Both the position numbers and the translations under genes were made by a program. 28,761 bases of DNA, from the NCBI GenBank assembly GCA_026260175.1, contig JAKCWW010004978.1, forward strand, positions 1-28,761. Reading direction: 5' to 3'. This document shows positions 19,505 to 28,761 of the stretch, piece after piece. The DNA comes from Reticulitermes lucifugus. Its lineage: Eukaryota; Arthropoda; Insecta; Blattodea; Rhinotermitidae. Numbering within the stretch: position 1 is the first letter of the stretch; the number at the start of each line of letters is the position of its first letter. The notes under the pieces were generated by a model. That model was not told where the DNA came from, ran no database searches, and saw nothing but the letters and a program-made list of their open reading frames with translations.

Positions 19505-21138
19505 ATGCTCAAGGCAAAAAGGGCATCACGGAAAAATTTTGTTGAAGAGATTACACACAATATCCCATCTTCCACTGTAAGGAAAAAATTTAAAGCTATT
19601 GAGGGGAAATCTTATGAGAAAATCCAATATATATGTGACAACAACAATGAAGTAATAACAGAATGTAAAGACATTGCCAACCTCTTTAACAACGAATAAG
19701 CATAAAAATCAGGCCACAAAGTTTCATAGCCTAAGCTTCTAACCAAAGAAGAACAATTTTTAACATGTAATTTCGAACATATCTGCTTAGCAAAAGATAA
19801 TCTAGATGACAAAATTAACCAAACTGAATTAGAAGCAGCAATTGACAGATTACAAGATACAACACCTGGAGAAGACCAAATACACAACTGCATGTTTAGA
19901 AATGCACCAAAAATATTTGTAGTAGCCATACTCTCTTACTTCAATAATATTTGGAAGACTGGTAAATACCCTGAAGAACGGAAAATAGCTACCATAATCC
20001 CAATACTAACCAAATAAAGACAGGAAAAAAATCAATTCTTACAGACCTGTTGCCTTAACATCCTGTTATGGAAAACTTCTAGGAAGCATAATTAATAATA
20101 GACTGACATGGAAATTAGAACAAGAAAATCTATTAAATCCTACACAATTTGGATTTAGACCTCAGAGAAGTGCTACTGATGCATTATTAACATTAACAGA
20201 AGACATTTATTCTAATTTCAAAAACAGAAAAGTTACTGTGGCAGTTATGATAGATTTAGAATCTGCATTTGATAAAATTCCTCATACTTCTAAACTGTTA
20301 CAGACAATAAACCTGAATACTAAAGGCAGAAAGCTCCAATATCTAAACAGCTTTCTACAGAACAGAATAATTCAGACAAAAATAAATCATACAAACTCAA
20401 CAAAAATTCAAATACATAATGGTATCCCCCAAGGATCCATGTTAAGTCCAACTCTGTTTAATATAGCCCTACATGATATCAACAAAGAACTAGATGAAAA
20501 CATCAAACTTAGTGTATACGCAGATGATATTACTGTTTGGACTGGTCACTCAGAAGTGCAGATAGCAAATGCCAATTTACTGCAGGCAGTAAATAAGATA
20601 GCTGCATGGACAAAGAAATGGGCCTTAAAAATCTCACGGGAGAAAACAGTGTGCTGCATCTTCACAACTAGACACTCTTTTAAAAAATGTGGAACCTGAT
20701 ATCATCTTGGAAGGTGCAAGAGTTAAATACAACAAACACCCTAAAATACTAGGTGTAACACTGGATCCAAAACTCTTATGGAATTACCACACAGAATCTA
20801 TAATGGACAGCACACAAAAGCGAATAAATATGTTAAAAGCTCTATCAAACAGAACATGGGGAGCAGACATGCTAATACTAAGACAATTCTATTTGGGTTA
20901 TATAAGACCAAAAATTACTTATGTATGTGAAATCTGGGGAGATTTGGCAGAAGTACATCTACAGAAAATACAAAAACTTCAGAACTGTGCTTTGCGAATT
21001 TGCCTGGGCTGTCCAAAAACCTCACCTGTAAACGCAATGGAAATGGAACTGAACATAGAACCTTTACATATATATATTAAAAAAGGAAGTGGAAAACTAA
21101 GCTTAAAATATAAAACCTTACTTCCTGAACACCCTTGA
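19505..21138 (+). pseudogene. LINE reverse transcriptase domain
   Basis: After a linker (INQTELEAAIDRLQDTTPGE, ...WKTGKYPEERKIATIIPI) the frame shifts near 20010-20035 and continues as SYRPVALTSCYGKLLGSIIN, PTQFGFRPQRSATDALLTL, VAVMIDLESAFDKIP (motif A, catalytic Asp), HNGIPQGSMLSPTLFNIAL (motif B) and LSVYADDITVW (motif C, YADD). Another shift near 20690 leads to PKILGVTLDPKLLWNYH and RPKITYVCEIWG, the thumb region. Stops occur around 19697 and at 21136. Confidence 0.85.
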
Positions 21139-21770
21139 AGCCACTTAATCCCATCATCACTTGCACATAAACACTCCTTCCAATATCAAAGTTACATAGC
21201 AATTTCAAAAGATTATTATTTACCTCAGGCAATCCCTCCTGTAAAAGAAATACCCTCATGGCAATGGATAAAACCAACTATAACAGCACTTCCTGAAGGC
21301 ATCATGAAACAAACAACACACCCAGAAGTTTTACGAGCTATAACACTTCAGCACATTGAAGCAAAGTACAACACAAACCTCCATATCTACACAGATGGAG
21401 CTGTTAATTCTGCCCACAACAGGTCAGGTGCAGGATACTTTATTCCTAGCACTAAAGAAACATTTTTAGTTCCAGCCAATTCCAAAGCAAGTGTAGAATC
21501 AGAACTTCCAGGAATCAATGCTGCACTAGTATACGCCTTAACATCAAATGAAAAATAAATCTGTATCTTCACCGATTCCCAGGCTGCACTACACCTCTTA
21601 CAACAATATAAACCAACAGAATACTACTTCAGAACAATAGAAATATTTCAGTTACTGCAAAAGCTCACAGAACAAAAGATAATAACACTTCAGTGGATTC
21701 CTATCTACATAAATATTGAAAATAATGAAAAAGTAGACAAGATAGCCAGGACAGTCACTATGCTTCAACC
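21139..21770 (+). pseudogene. LINE RNase H domain
   Basis: NLHIYTDGAVNSAHNRSGAG gives the first catalytic Asp, KASVESELPGINAALVYAL the Glu, and, after a stop at 21556-21558, ICIFTDSQAALHLLQQY the second Asp. The final WIPIYINIENNEKVDKIAR corresponds to WIPxHxGIxGNExADxxA with the usual His changed to Tyr. It shares one reading frame with the RT thumb region. Confidence 0.8.
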
Positions 21771-22200
21771 AACACTACAAACAGTAATGTCTCTAAAAGC
21801 TAGCACCCCAGCTATGAACAAAAAAATAACACAAGACTGGAAAAATAAGATATCAAATGCAACAGCTGGAAAATCATATCATCAAAATATAAAACATCCA
21901 AACATATCAGTGTACAAAAATATACCTAGAGCACTGCAAACATTTGGTGCAAGAGCAAGACTTGGTCACATAGTGACCCAATCCTATCTGTACAAATTCA
22001 CAGACTCAGTCCTTCCCCTCTATGTACGCTATGTCAGCAACAAGAGGAAACTCTAGAACACATTTTAATGGACTGCCCGATACAACTCCAGGATATACAC
22101 AGGATGAGCACTGATCTAAAAACAATATTAAATGACAACACATTCTGGACAACAGTGGAGCAAGTTTATAGGAGACATCGTGCCATCGACTGACAGCTGG
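21771..22200 (+). pseudogene. LINE C-terminal region with zinc knuckle
   Basis: Open up to RLGHIVTQSYLYKF, then a frameshift before SPLCTLCQQQEETLEHILMD and C, the C-x2-C...H-x4-C knuckle found after RNase H in this LINE group. It ends with TTVEQVYRRHRAID and a stop near 22192. Confidence 0.7.
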
Positions 22201-22537
22201 AAGCACATAAGAAGAAGAACAACATACCTGACATCTCACCTTTACAAAAATTGCAGTTGTATAAGCTGTATATTAAAATATTCAAATATAATAAATGTAT
22301 ACTATAATAAAATTGTTTTCCAGTACTTCAGATGTGAAAGGGAAGTTCCTCAATGTTAAAATAAGCCTCGTAGGGTATAATTTGCGTTAATTTTGTCTCT
22401 GAATTTTGATTGACACTGGAGAGGTATGGTATGTTACATAGTTTTTCGTTCTTTGTATCTCATCCAGTCAATTAGTGAATTTCAAAGTAAAATAGCATGT
22501 CATATGTATCTTCATAAGATAAGTAAACAAATCGATT

Positions 22538-22649
22538 AGATCTTCATAGACTGAGGAGGCTACCTTTCATTTCACTGTTAAGGGAGTACTGTGATACTAC
22601 TTCCTTAACATTGAAGTGAAAGGTTAGCCTACTCATTGTATGAAGATCT
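22538..22649. mobile_element. 112-bp foldback MITE-like element
   Basis: AGATCTTCATAGACTGAGGA, GGCTACCTTTCATTTCACTG and TTAAGG are matched inverted by CCTTAAC, CAGTGAAAT-like TTGAAGTGAAAGG, TTAGCCTACTCA and TATGAAGATCT, leaving a loop of about a dozen bases. Arms are roughly 50 bp with a few mismatches. It lies between the LINE 3' end and the right inverted repeat. Confidence 0.65.
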
Positions 22650-22776
22650 TTCACACCTGAAGCACTGAAATACAGTTTTAATATAATATACATTTATTAT
22701 GTGTTAATATTTTAATATAAACATTTTGACTTTTATCTGGTTTCAGCTTATACAGTTCCAATTTTTGTGAAGTTCA

Positions 22777-22952
22777 GATCTCAGTTATCTGAAAAAGTAT
22801 CATTTTAATGGGTTGTATTGATCTTTTTTCATGTATTTTTATGTGCCTGATGACAGCTTTTCACTAAAGCCGAAACATGTAGCAAGCAATAAATAAAACT
22901 GACATATATTCAGTTGTGTTTGGAGGTTTGTACTTCCCTTTTACCATTCATA
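22777..22952. repeat. Right ~176-bp inverted repeat flanking the LINE
   Basis: Inverted partner of 17945-18118, with the hammerhead-like module on the plus strand. The two arms agree over their whole length with scattered changes and short indels. I see no clear direct repeat outside the pair. Confidence 0.8.
22836..22898 (+). ncRNA. Hammerhead-ribozyme-like motif, right inverted repeat
   Basis: The best preserved core in the window: TTTTATGTGC, CTGATGA (22847-22853), stem II GCTTT/AAAGC with loop TCACT, GAAA, the palindrome ACATGT, A (position 17), then GCAAGCAATAAATAAAA. Stem I can form from TGC with GCA and, further out, TTTTAT with ATAAAA, separated by an internal loop as in type I hammerheads. 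One A-C mismatch weakens the base of stem II. Helix III needs a second molecule. Confidence 0.6.
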
Positions 22953-23092
22953 TATCACAACAAGATGTCATTGATAAAGATATGTACAAGGGATATCAAA
23001 GGAACCATAAAGTTAGGATCGAAGAAACAATAATCCAAAAGTAACAAATTTTCTTATGGAATCATTCAGTTTGCTGTTAAGTTCAAAAAACT

Positions 23093-23523
23093 CTACTCTA
23101 AATCTTTCCCCTGAACAACCAGTGTACTTGTGAGTGAAGTAGTGTGCTTAAAGCCAGTACTGTGAACAAGTGGTGATTCAATGCCTTTGCTCAAATCAGG
23201 TTGATGGATTGGATGACAAAACCCTGCATGAGGAAGAGTGCTTGATGCCAAAGGATGTAGATGAAGAACGCAGTCACTTGAATTAAACTTTTTGACAAGA
23301 GTGCTGGAGCCTGAATTCTTCCCTAACATAGTAGGAACATTATCCGTACAAACAACTAATGAGGTCCCAGGAGAATAAAGAAACTCACTTATAATGCAAT
23401 ATCTATTGCCTATGCTGTTTATTTCAGCACCTCACAAAAGGAATTATTCTTTACAGCACCTTGCACATACTGAAAAAAAACCAAGAAGTTGTGTGCAATT
23501 TCAGACATCAATTTATTCATCCG
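23093..23523 (-). pseudogene. hAT-family transposase relic (ZBED5/SCAND3-like group)
   Basis: The minus strand first gives HNFLVFFQYVQGAVKNNSFC then EVLK (23421-23523) and, after a frameshift, ISEFLYSPGTSLVVCTDNVP, TMLGKNSGSSTLVKKFNSSD and CVLHLHPLASSTLP. These match in order the xxLVFVRYVxxxxxxEEFLFCExL and VCTDGAPAMLGKNSGFxxLVKK...THCxxHRxALASKTLP motifs of domesticated and active hAT transposases. The Asp of CTD is a catalytic position. The remainder, including the RW and dimerisation regions, is not recognisable. Inactive. Confidence 0.65.
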
Positions 23524-23529
23524 ACTGTA

Positions 23530-25310
23530 AACCAACTTTTGGTGGATTTGTTCTACTTATTTCTATTTCTCCTGAAATGTCCTTGATTCAGCCACTCTAA
23601 AGAAGGAACCTACAAGTTCCTTTCAAACATTCGTACCCATCTACCAGACAAGACAGCATCACATCCCAGAATATACTCTTTAATATTCACGCCATGAGAA
23701 CCTCCAATGTCAACCAACTGACACAGTTGCCTGGCACTAGTTGTGCATACATCTCGTGATACCTCAACATAACCAAACTCTATACGATTCCACCACAAAG
23801 ATATCAGCACAATTAATTTAACAGAATGTCTATGTACTATTTTTTTTCCATTTGTTATATGAGTCAGCATTTTCTAACAGTGTACCTGGTTTTCTACAAA
23901 ACACAAACAGTTTTCAGGCAAGCAAGAAAGCATTCAGTTCATTCAAGTTCTACAATTCTTTTAGGGGTGATCAAGATGTAAGATGATGTTTTATTTAGTC
24001 CTGCCAAATATACACCACAAACACCAAATATGGGAACAAACACAAAGTTACATTTCACACATTAACAACAGTTTAAGAACCAAATGTTTCATTGAAAACA
24101 TATGCAGTCGTTCATTAATTTATTTCTTGCAACATTCTAGCCATTTTCAAATGCAATGCTGTAGGGATGTGCCAGTATTAAAATAAAATAAAGTAAAGAC
24201 TAATACAACAGTTACTGCACATTTACATTCGAGATGCTCATAAAACCGAGATTTATGAACCCAAAAACATTACCTCAAAATATAATGTAAGTAACCAACT
24301 GCATTGAGCAGGGCCCTTGAGAAGTTAATAAATAGCTGCTCAGCTAGTGAAGAAATTCCCCAAATTTTATTGAACCGAATAATTCATTACCATGTTCTCA
24401 CGGGTCTACCACCTGCCCCTGAGCCAAATAAATCAAGTCCACTCAGATACTATAATATCCATTCTAATACTACCCTCCCAACTATGTATGTCTTCATAGT
24501 AGTATCTTTCCTTCAGGTTTCCCAAAATAAACTTCATACAAATTTTGCCATAATGAAGAACATGTTTCTTTGACATAAATATGCATACCTTTAAAACAAT
24601 TTCAGCCATAAAAGTAGTCTGTTTTCATGAAACCTCATTCATATTACAAAAAGGTGACACCTTCCTGCTACCAAACCTGACAGAAATAATTTTTACCCCT
24701 AACAAAACAGTGATTAAGCTTGATTTTCTTGAGTACTCACACATCCCTACATGTCAAATGCATTGCTTTATCACAGCTGTAATGGACAGACAGATGAGAG
24801 ATAAAACAAACAGATCAGATGGACCACAGGAGGTTGTGGAACAAGGGAATAAAAAGTCACGAGCTCTCTGTTCAACAAATTTAATAATGAATAATATATT
24901 ACATGCACCAGTACAATACAGAATGGTAAGCAGTGTAGCATGCAGGAAGGGAAGTGCACGGCTCCTCGATCACATTGTCATCATCGGATCACCATTAAAG
25001 CACAATCTTCACTGGCCAGGAAACACAGAAAAAGCTGGAAGTTAGGTTCTGGAATTCGCTTAACACCAAGCCCACTCAAGTTTCAGCAATAGGAATGACT
25101 AGTAAAACAAGTAAAATATGTTTCTAATAGTCATTAACAATCATGAGTATATACAACAGTGTGTCGCTAGATAGGTCCACACTCCCACATCTTGATTCTT
25201 CCATCTCCTGACAGAGCGACTGGCAAGTGAGAATGGAGAGGGTGGGGATTTTAAGAGACATACAGAGATACACAACACAATGCACGCTCATGAAGAAACT
25301 GGAGAGCAAA
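23530..25310. other. Intron without recognised genes
   Basis: AT-rich sequence. A 154-codon open frame at 24581-25045 (plus strand) has no recognisable domain and I do not regard it as a gene. Nothing else recognised. Confidence 0.4.
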
Positions 25311-25322
25311 CACCTACTTCAC

Positions 25323-25971
25323 GTACACTCTGGAGCCATACTTGCCTTTCTGGGGGAGTGCGAGTATGGACTCGTTGATTGGGGAACTGCCAAGATCCTC
25401 GAGCAGCTTGCGTGAGCGAGTGGGCATGTCAGGCAGCAGTGGCATAGCAGGGAGTGTGAAGTCAGTCAGTGGGGAGAAGTCGGACAGGCGCTCATAAACC
25501 CCAGCTGTGTAATCATCTGTGCGAAAGGTAGAAGCTATGCGATCCATTGAGCGGTCTTCCTCTGAGCGACGTGGCAAATGGGTATGGTAGTCAAAGTGTG
25601 GGCTTCCACCACGTCCTGGAAACAGCAACTCGTCGATAGACTTGAGCACACTTGATGTTCCATAGCCTCCACCCCGTCCCAGGTCTGGTCCAGGGTGAGG
25701 TGTGAACCCTAATTCTGCACTCTCACGCAGTCTAGCTAAGCGCAGGAGCTCTTCATGCAGGCGAGCATTCTCCTCAATCTGCTGACGACGTCTAGCAATC
25801 TCTGCCTTGATTTTTGCTTTCTTTTCTTCTCGGGTCAGCTGATCATCATCATCATCATCACTACCATATGGTGAGGGGTTCCAGGAGCGAGGTTTGCGGT
25901 TCTTACGCACATCAAGACGCCTTCGTGCATCTACTGCGGCTTGACCATCACTTGACCTACGCAGACTGTAC
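25323..25971 (-). CDS. Fife: Fife-like gene, large linker exon with charged coiled-coil segment
   Basis: A long open exon of about 216 codons on the minus strand. After a basic start (RRSSDGQAAVDARRRLDVRK) comes the stretch SYGS-like PSPYGSDDDDDDQL, then a strongly charged helix, EEKKAKIKAEIARRRQQIEE with NARLHEELLRLARLRESAEL, which looks like a coiled coil. The rest is a Gly/Pro/Ser-rich linker ending KGKYGSRVY. The acceptor TTTTACAG sits above 25971, and the first base completes an Arg codon left open by exon 26953-27146. The 3' edge is uncertain: a phase-0 donor (TAC/GTGAAG) at 25323 or a better-scoring phase-2 donor (GAA/GTAGGT) ending at 25318; an in-frame TAG follows at 25314-25316, so a short isoform ending here is also possible. 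Codon use and the lack of stops are those of a living exon. Confidence 0.8.
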
Positions 25972-26952
25972 CTGTAAAACCACAAACATCTTGCTCAGTG
26001 CACAGTGGAAAGTAGTACTGTTAAGGACACAAATGCAAGTTACTTTAACAATCTGAACATTCAATTATCCCCCCTGCAGCAAGTTTAAATACTGCAACTC
26101 ATACTCACACATTGTGCAACATACTTAGGGATCCTGTTATAGCACGACTAACGTCGTGGCATTCTTGAACTCTCCTTATCAATGTACATCTAATTTTATA
26201 CCTTCAACCAATTATATTTGTCTGCCAGTTGTTCTTGTTTGGTACTCAGCATCATGGCCCTGCTAAGGCTGACATTTTGATCACATCTTAGTGCCATCAT
26301 ATCCTAACACTCTGACCTACTATTATACTCTCAGACCCCTTTACAGCCTGACAAAATGAAATTTACACTGGTTCTGTTATGGATTTTTTAAATTTGTTTT
26401 TGATCTGCTCTTTACACAGATGCAAACAGCTGTGGATGTGACGCACCTCCAAACTGACACACACATTAACACACAGTTTTCTCAGAAAATCCGTACTTAT
26501 AACACAAACCACATTCATCATTACCAGCAATTCACAATGATGTTAACAGTGTCCATAGTAACAGAGACTATGGCTGTGCAGTGTCCATAGTAACAGAGAC
26601 TATGGCTGTGCAGTGTCCTGCCTGCTACCTGCTGTGTAGTTGATACCTGGAGATATACAATGCTTCAGTTTCAGCAACGCTGTTTCTGGACTAACAGTTC
26701 AGTAGTGTGTTACTTCATTGTAATAACACATTAGGCCTCCTCAAATTTCCTTCTAAAATTCTGGTGGATCTACATTAGCTGTTTTGAAAGGTGGAACTGA
26801 ATGTGGCACTGTGGTGACTTCAATGGCATGACCATTTTGAGTATCATGAATGTTCATCATGACTTTAAATGTTAAGATTCACTCCTGATGAAATCAGTCT
26901 ACAAAAATGCATTCATGTAAATGCTGCAGACACTGAGCTTCATCTGCAGTAC
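25972..26952. other. Intron between the two upstream Fife-like exons
   Basis: About 1 kb, ordinary AT-rich sequence apart from the 32-bp tandem duplication listed separately. Confidence 0.5.
26547..26618. repeat. 32-bp tandem duplication, each unit with a hairpin
   Basis: CAGTGTCCATAGTAACAGAG plus ACTATGGCTGTG occurs twice without a difference (26547-26578, 26579-26610) and is followed by CAGTGTCC. Each unit contains CCATAGT/ACTATGG around the loop AACAGAG. A recent duplication. Confidence 0.9.
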
Positions 26953-27146
26953 CTGGAGCCTGAAAGGTAGCGATCCTCATCCAAGACACTGTTGATGGCC
27001 GTTTCACGGAGTGCACCTCCTGCAGCAGCATACGAAGATGCCAAGTATGACTGAGATGGATCCCACTCTCCTCGCCACCCCAAGTCATCAATAGATTCAT
27101 ATTCATATGCTTTGTGAAGCGGTTTCAGAGATGAATGAAGATATCT
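26953..27146 (-). CDS. Fife: Fife-like gene, internal exon upstream of the coiled-coil exon
   Basis: The minus strand encodes RYLHSSLKPLHKAYEYESID, DLGWRGEWDPSQSYLASSYA, AAGGALRETAINSVLDEDRY and LSGS. The acceptor TTTTACTTTAG precedes 27146 and the donor TCCAG/GTACTG follows 26953. The exon ends with the two bases AG, completed by the first G of exon 25323-25971, giving ...LSGSRYSLRRSSDG. This phase match joins the two exons firmly. No recognised domain is present; it is part of the linker between the N-terminal zinc finger expected for this family and the PDZ domain. The start phase cannot be checked because the next upstream exon is outside the window. The acceptor could also sit two bases further in (AGAG/ATATC), which would alter only the first codon. 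Confidence 0.75.
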
Positions 27147-28020
27147 CTAAAGTAAAACAAGACAGAAAGAATCATTTTACCTTACAGGCTATGGCACTTT
27201 GAAACGTAATTCTATTCGTCATTATATTACTAACAATTTAACAAGTCTGAAAACATAGGCAGAGAGATAATTTTGATACATGCAAGCTGCAGATTATCTA
27301 TTAATCAATGTTAACATGGGAAGTTCTGTTACAAATAACATACAACTGATAATTTTAAGCAAAAACACACACAGTAGTTTAAATGTCATATTTTTAACAT
27401 AAGAAACACATCAGGACTGAAATCATGAAAATATTCCATGAAACACTTAAGAAATGTATGCACAACATAATTCTGATATTTCTGCTCAATTTTCCTCAAT
27501 TGTGCAGAAAACTGTAAGACTTATGGAAGAGGCATACACATATAAAAGTGTCTCATTTTCATCTACAATGTCTGTTTAAACCTTCAAGGTGGAACATCAA
27601 GTATAGTTACATCCCACGCATACTACATGCAACAGAACAACAATTATAACTGCAGCGTCATTGCAACTGTTTTATAATATAAAGGATTTTAGAGAAACTG
27701 TGGTCAATTGCATGTTGTTCTGCAGGAATTTGAATGGTCTTCATGTGTATGTAACAAATTTTGTCCTTTGTCATCAGTACTTGAATTATTACAACTTTTG
27801 TATTACAGTTTTTATAACTCATAAGGTTTCATTCTAAGAACCAGCTGAAGTGTGGTAATCTGTTACAGGACACTTGTAACTAATATAGAGATCACTGTCT
27901 GTAGGATATAAAAACTGATTTTATTTTCCATGGTGTGATTCAACTTCATTCATACCTGTAATATTATTTCAGAGTTCTGTAAAGTACGCGTAAATAACAC
28001 GTGATTTATGAGATTTCAGG
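27147..28020. other. Intron or upstream region without recognised features
   Basis: AT-rich. No further Fife-like exon is recognised upstream of 27146. Confidence 0.4.
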
Positions 28021-28036
28021 CTTCTGCCATTGTGTA

Positions 28037-28098
28037 GTTGAGGCCTTCATTCTTCTGGGATGTTGGTAGCTGCTGTAAACAACTACCAAGGCCTCAAC
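28037..28098. repeat. Short inverted repeat with nested stem
   Basis: GTTGAGGCCTT (28037-28047) pairs with AAGGCCTCAAC (28088-28098), and inside it GGTAG pairs with CTACC. It lies about 150 bp before the piggyBac fragment. It may be a subterminal repeat of that element, but no TTAA-linked end is visible to prove it. Confidence 0.5.
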
Positions 28099-28239
28099 AT
28101 GTTATATGTGCCCCCCATCTTACGATTTATTTGAAACTAGCTCCTGATTCTAACACTCTGAACAGATGCTGTGCTCAGTCTTAGCTCTGTGCACACATGT
28201 CTGTCTAGGGAAGCACAGTATTTTACTGCACAGACAAGT

Positions 28240-28761
28240 AGTAATTGCAGTAAGCAAACATGGCCTCTAGTTGCTAGAAGGGTACAAGGTCTGATGTTCC
28301 TTACAGGTGTAATTCGAAAACCAAAATTAGATTGGTACTGGTCAACAAGAGGCATTTTACTAACACCCATTTTTTCACAAACGATGTCTAGGAACAGATT
28401 TCAAATTATCCACCGATACTTACACTTTAACGACAATGCTGCAATAGGAACAAATGAGACCGACTGTACAAAATTCGACCAATATTAGACACGGTGGTCA
28501 ATAATTTCAAATCTAATTATATTGCCAAGAGAGAGATTTCACTTGATGAAGGCATGCTTGGTTGGTGGGGTCGTTTGCGTTTTCGCGTATACAACCCTAG
28601 TAAAATAACAAAGTATGGTATTTGGGTACGGTTGGTATGTCAGGCTATATTTGCAACATACAGATATATGATGGCAAATGCGGGCCTTTGACTGAACTAG
28701 TAAGTCTTCTACTAGAGCCTTATGAAGGGAAGGGTTACCATCTGTATCAAGATAATTATTA
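28240..28761 (+). pseudogene. piggyBac-type transposase, frameshifted, cut by the window edge
   Basis: The plus strand reads GLMFLTGVIRKPKLDWYWST, RGILLTPIFSQTMSRNRFQI, IHRYLHFNDN, then after a frameshift near 28466 KIRPILDTVVNNFKSNYIAK, REISLDEGMLGWWGRLRFRV, YNPSKITKYGIWVRLV, and after a second shift near 28660 QIYDGKCGPLTELVSLLLEP, YEGKGYHLYQDNYY. These are the conserved core motifs of the piggyBac DDE transposase: the first catalytic Asp in LDEGM and the second in QDNYY. Two frameshifts in 500 bp make it inactive. The N-terminal part is not recognisable upstream of 28240, and the rest runs beyond the window. Confidence 0.85.

Larger units (their letters stand above)
18119..22360 (+). mobile_element. 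Nearly full-length, decayed RNase-H-type LINE
   Basis: Plus-strand order: possible ORF1 remnant, AP-type endonuclease, reverse transcriptase, RNase H and a terminal zinc knuckle. Endonuclease plus RNase H places it near the I superfamily (I, R1, LOA, ingi and relatives); the exact clade is not clear. Stops at 18702, 19697 and 21556, among others, and several frameshifts (near 20010, 20690 and 22000) disable it, yet long frames remain, so it is moderately young. The 3' end is AT-rich with AATAAA-like signals near 22290-22320. The element almost fills the space between two inverted repeats. Confidence 0.8.

Noticed and set aside
24581..25045. 154-codon open frame on the plus strand
   Set aside because: No domain, signal or homologous motif is recognised; it lies antisense in an intron and its composition is that of translated intron.
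25814..26056. Histidine-run frame on the plus strand
   Set aside because: Antisense shadow of the Asp-run in the coiled-coil exon.
1..28761. CRISPR arrays, operons, bacterial promoters, intact tRNA or rRNA genes
   Set aside because: None seen; splice sites, intron sizes and transposon types show a eukaryotic genome.

Overview
The window looks like a piece of a large, repeat-rich insect genome. It is AT-rich, CpG-poor over most of its length and crowded with decayed transposable elements. The repeat types recall, from memory, those of polyneopteran insects such as cockroaches and termites; this placement is an inference. There are no prokaryotic features. The only host gene I can support is on the minus strand: a Fife-like gene (insect Piccolo/RIM relative, presynaptic active-zone scaffold), seen as six internal exons in transcription order 26953-27146, about 25323-25971, 6702-6883, 3752-3842, 1560-1685 and 1162-1270. 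The last three encode a Piccolo-type PDZ domain and their splice phases agree exactly. The 5' end, including any zinc finger, and the 3' end with the expected C2 domains lie outside the window.

Layout from left to right: 1-1161 is intron with a SINE-like repeat and a diverged ~39-bp tandem array. 1162-3842 carries the three PDZ exons. 3843-6701 is intron with relics of a LINE reverse transcriptase, an internally deleted mariner-like (DUF4817-type) transposase and a LINE RNase H. 6702-6883 is a poly-Q exon. The very large intron 6884-25322 holds SINE-like repeats, a CpG-rich island with clustered regulatory motifs (8930-9660), several elements with hammerhead-ribozyme-like cores, a nearly full-length but decayed RNase-H-type LINE (18.1-22.4 kb) framed by ~175-bp inverted repeats, a foldback MITE and a hAT transposase relic. 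The two upstream Fife exons are at 25.3-27.1 kb, and a frameshifted piggyBac transposase runs off the right edge.

The most interesting theme is a set of inverted-repeat elements whose arms contain hammerhead-type cores (CTGATGA ... GAAA followed by a short palindrome ACATGT or AACGTT), each reading from the centre of the element outward. This architecture is clear at 11586-11911 and at 17945-22952, and is inferred around an assembly gap at 15616-15781. Two of the three elements have a 12-bp direct repeat at their edges, which suggests retrotransposition by target-primed integration. Such cores are known from Penelope-like elements; the outward-facing paired arrangement, once with a LINE between the arms, is what merits checking.

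All calls come from reading the sequence by eye. Exon edges rest on splice consensus and phase, not on transcript data.
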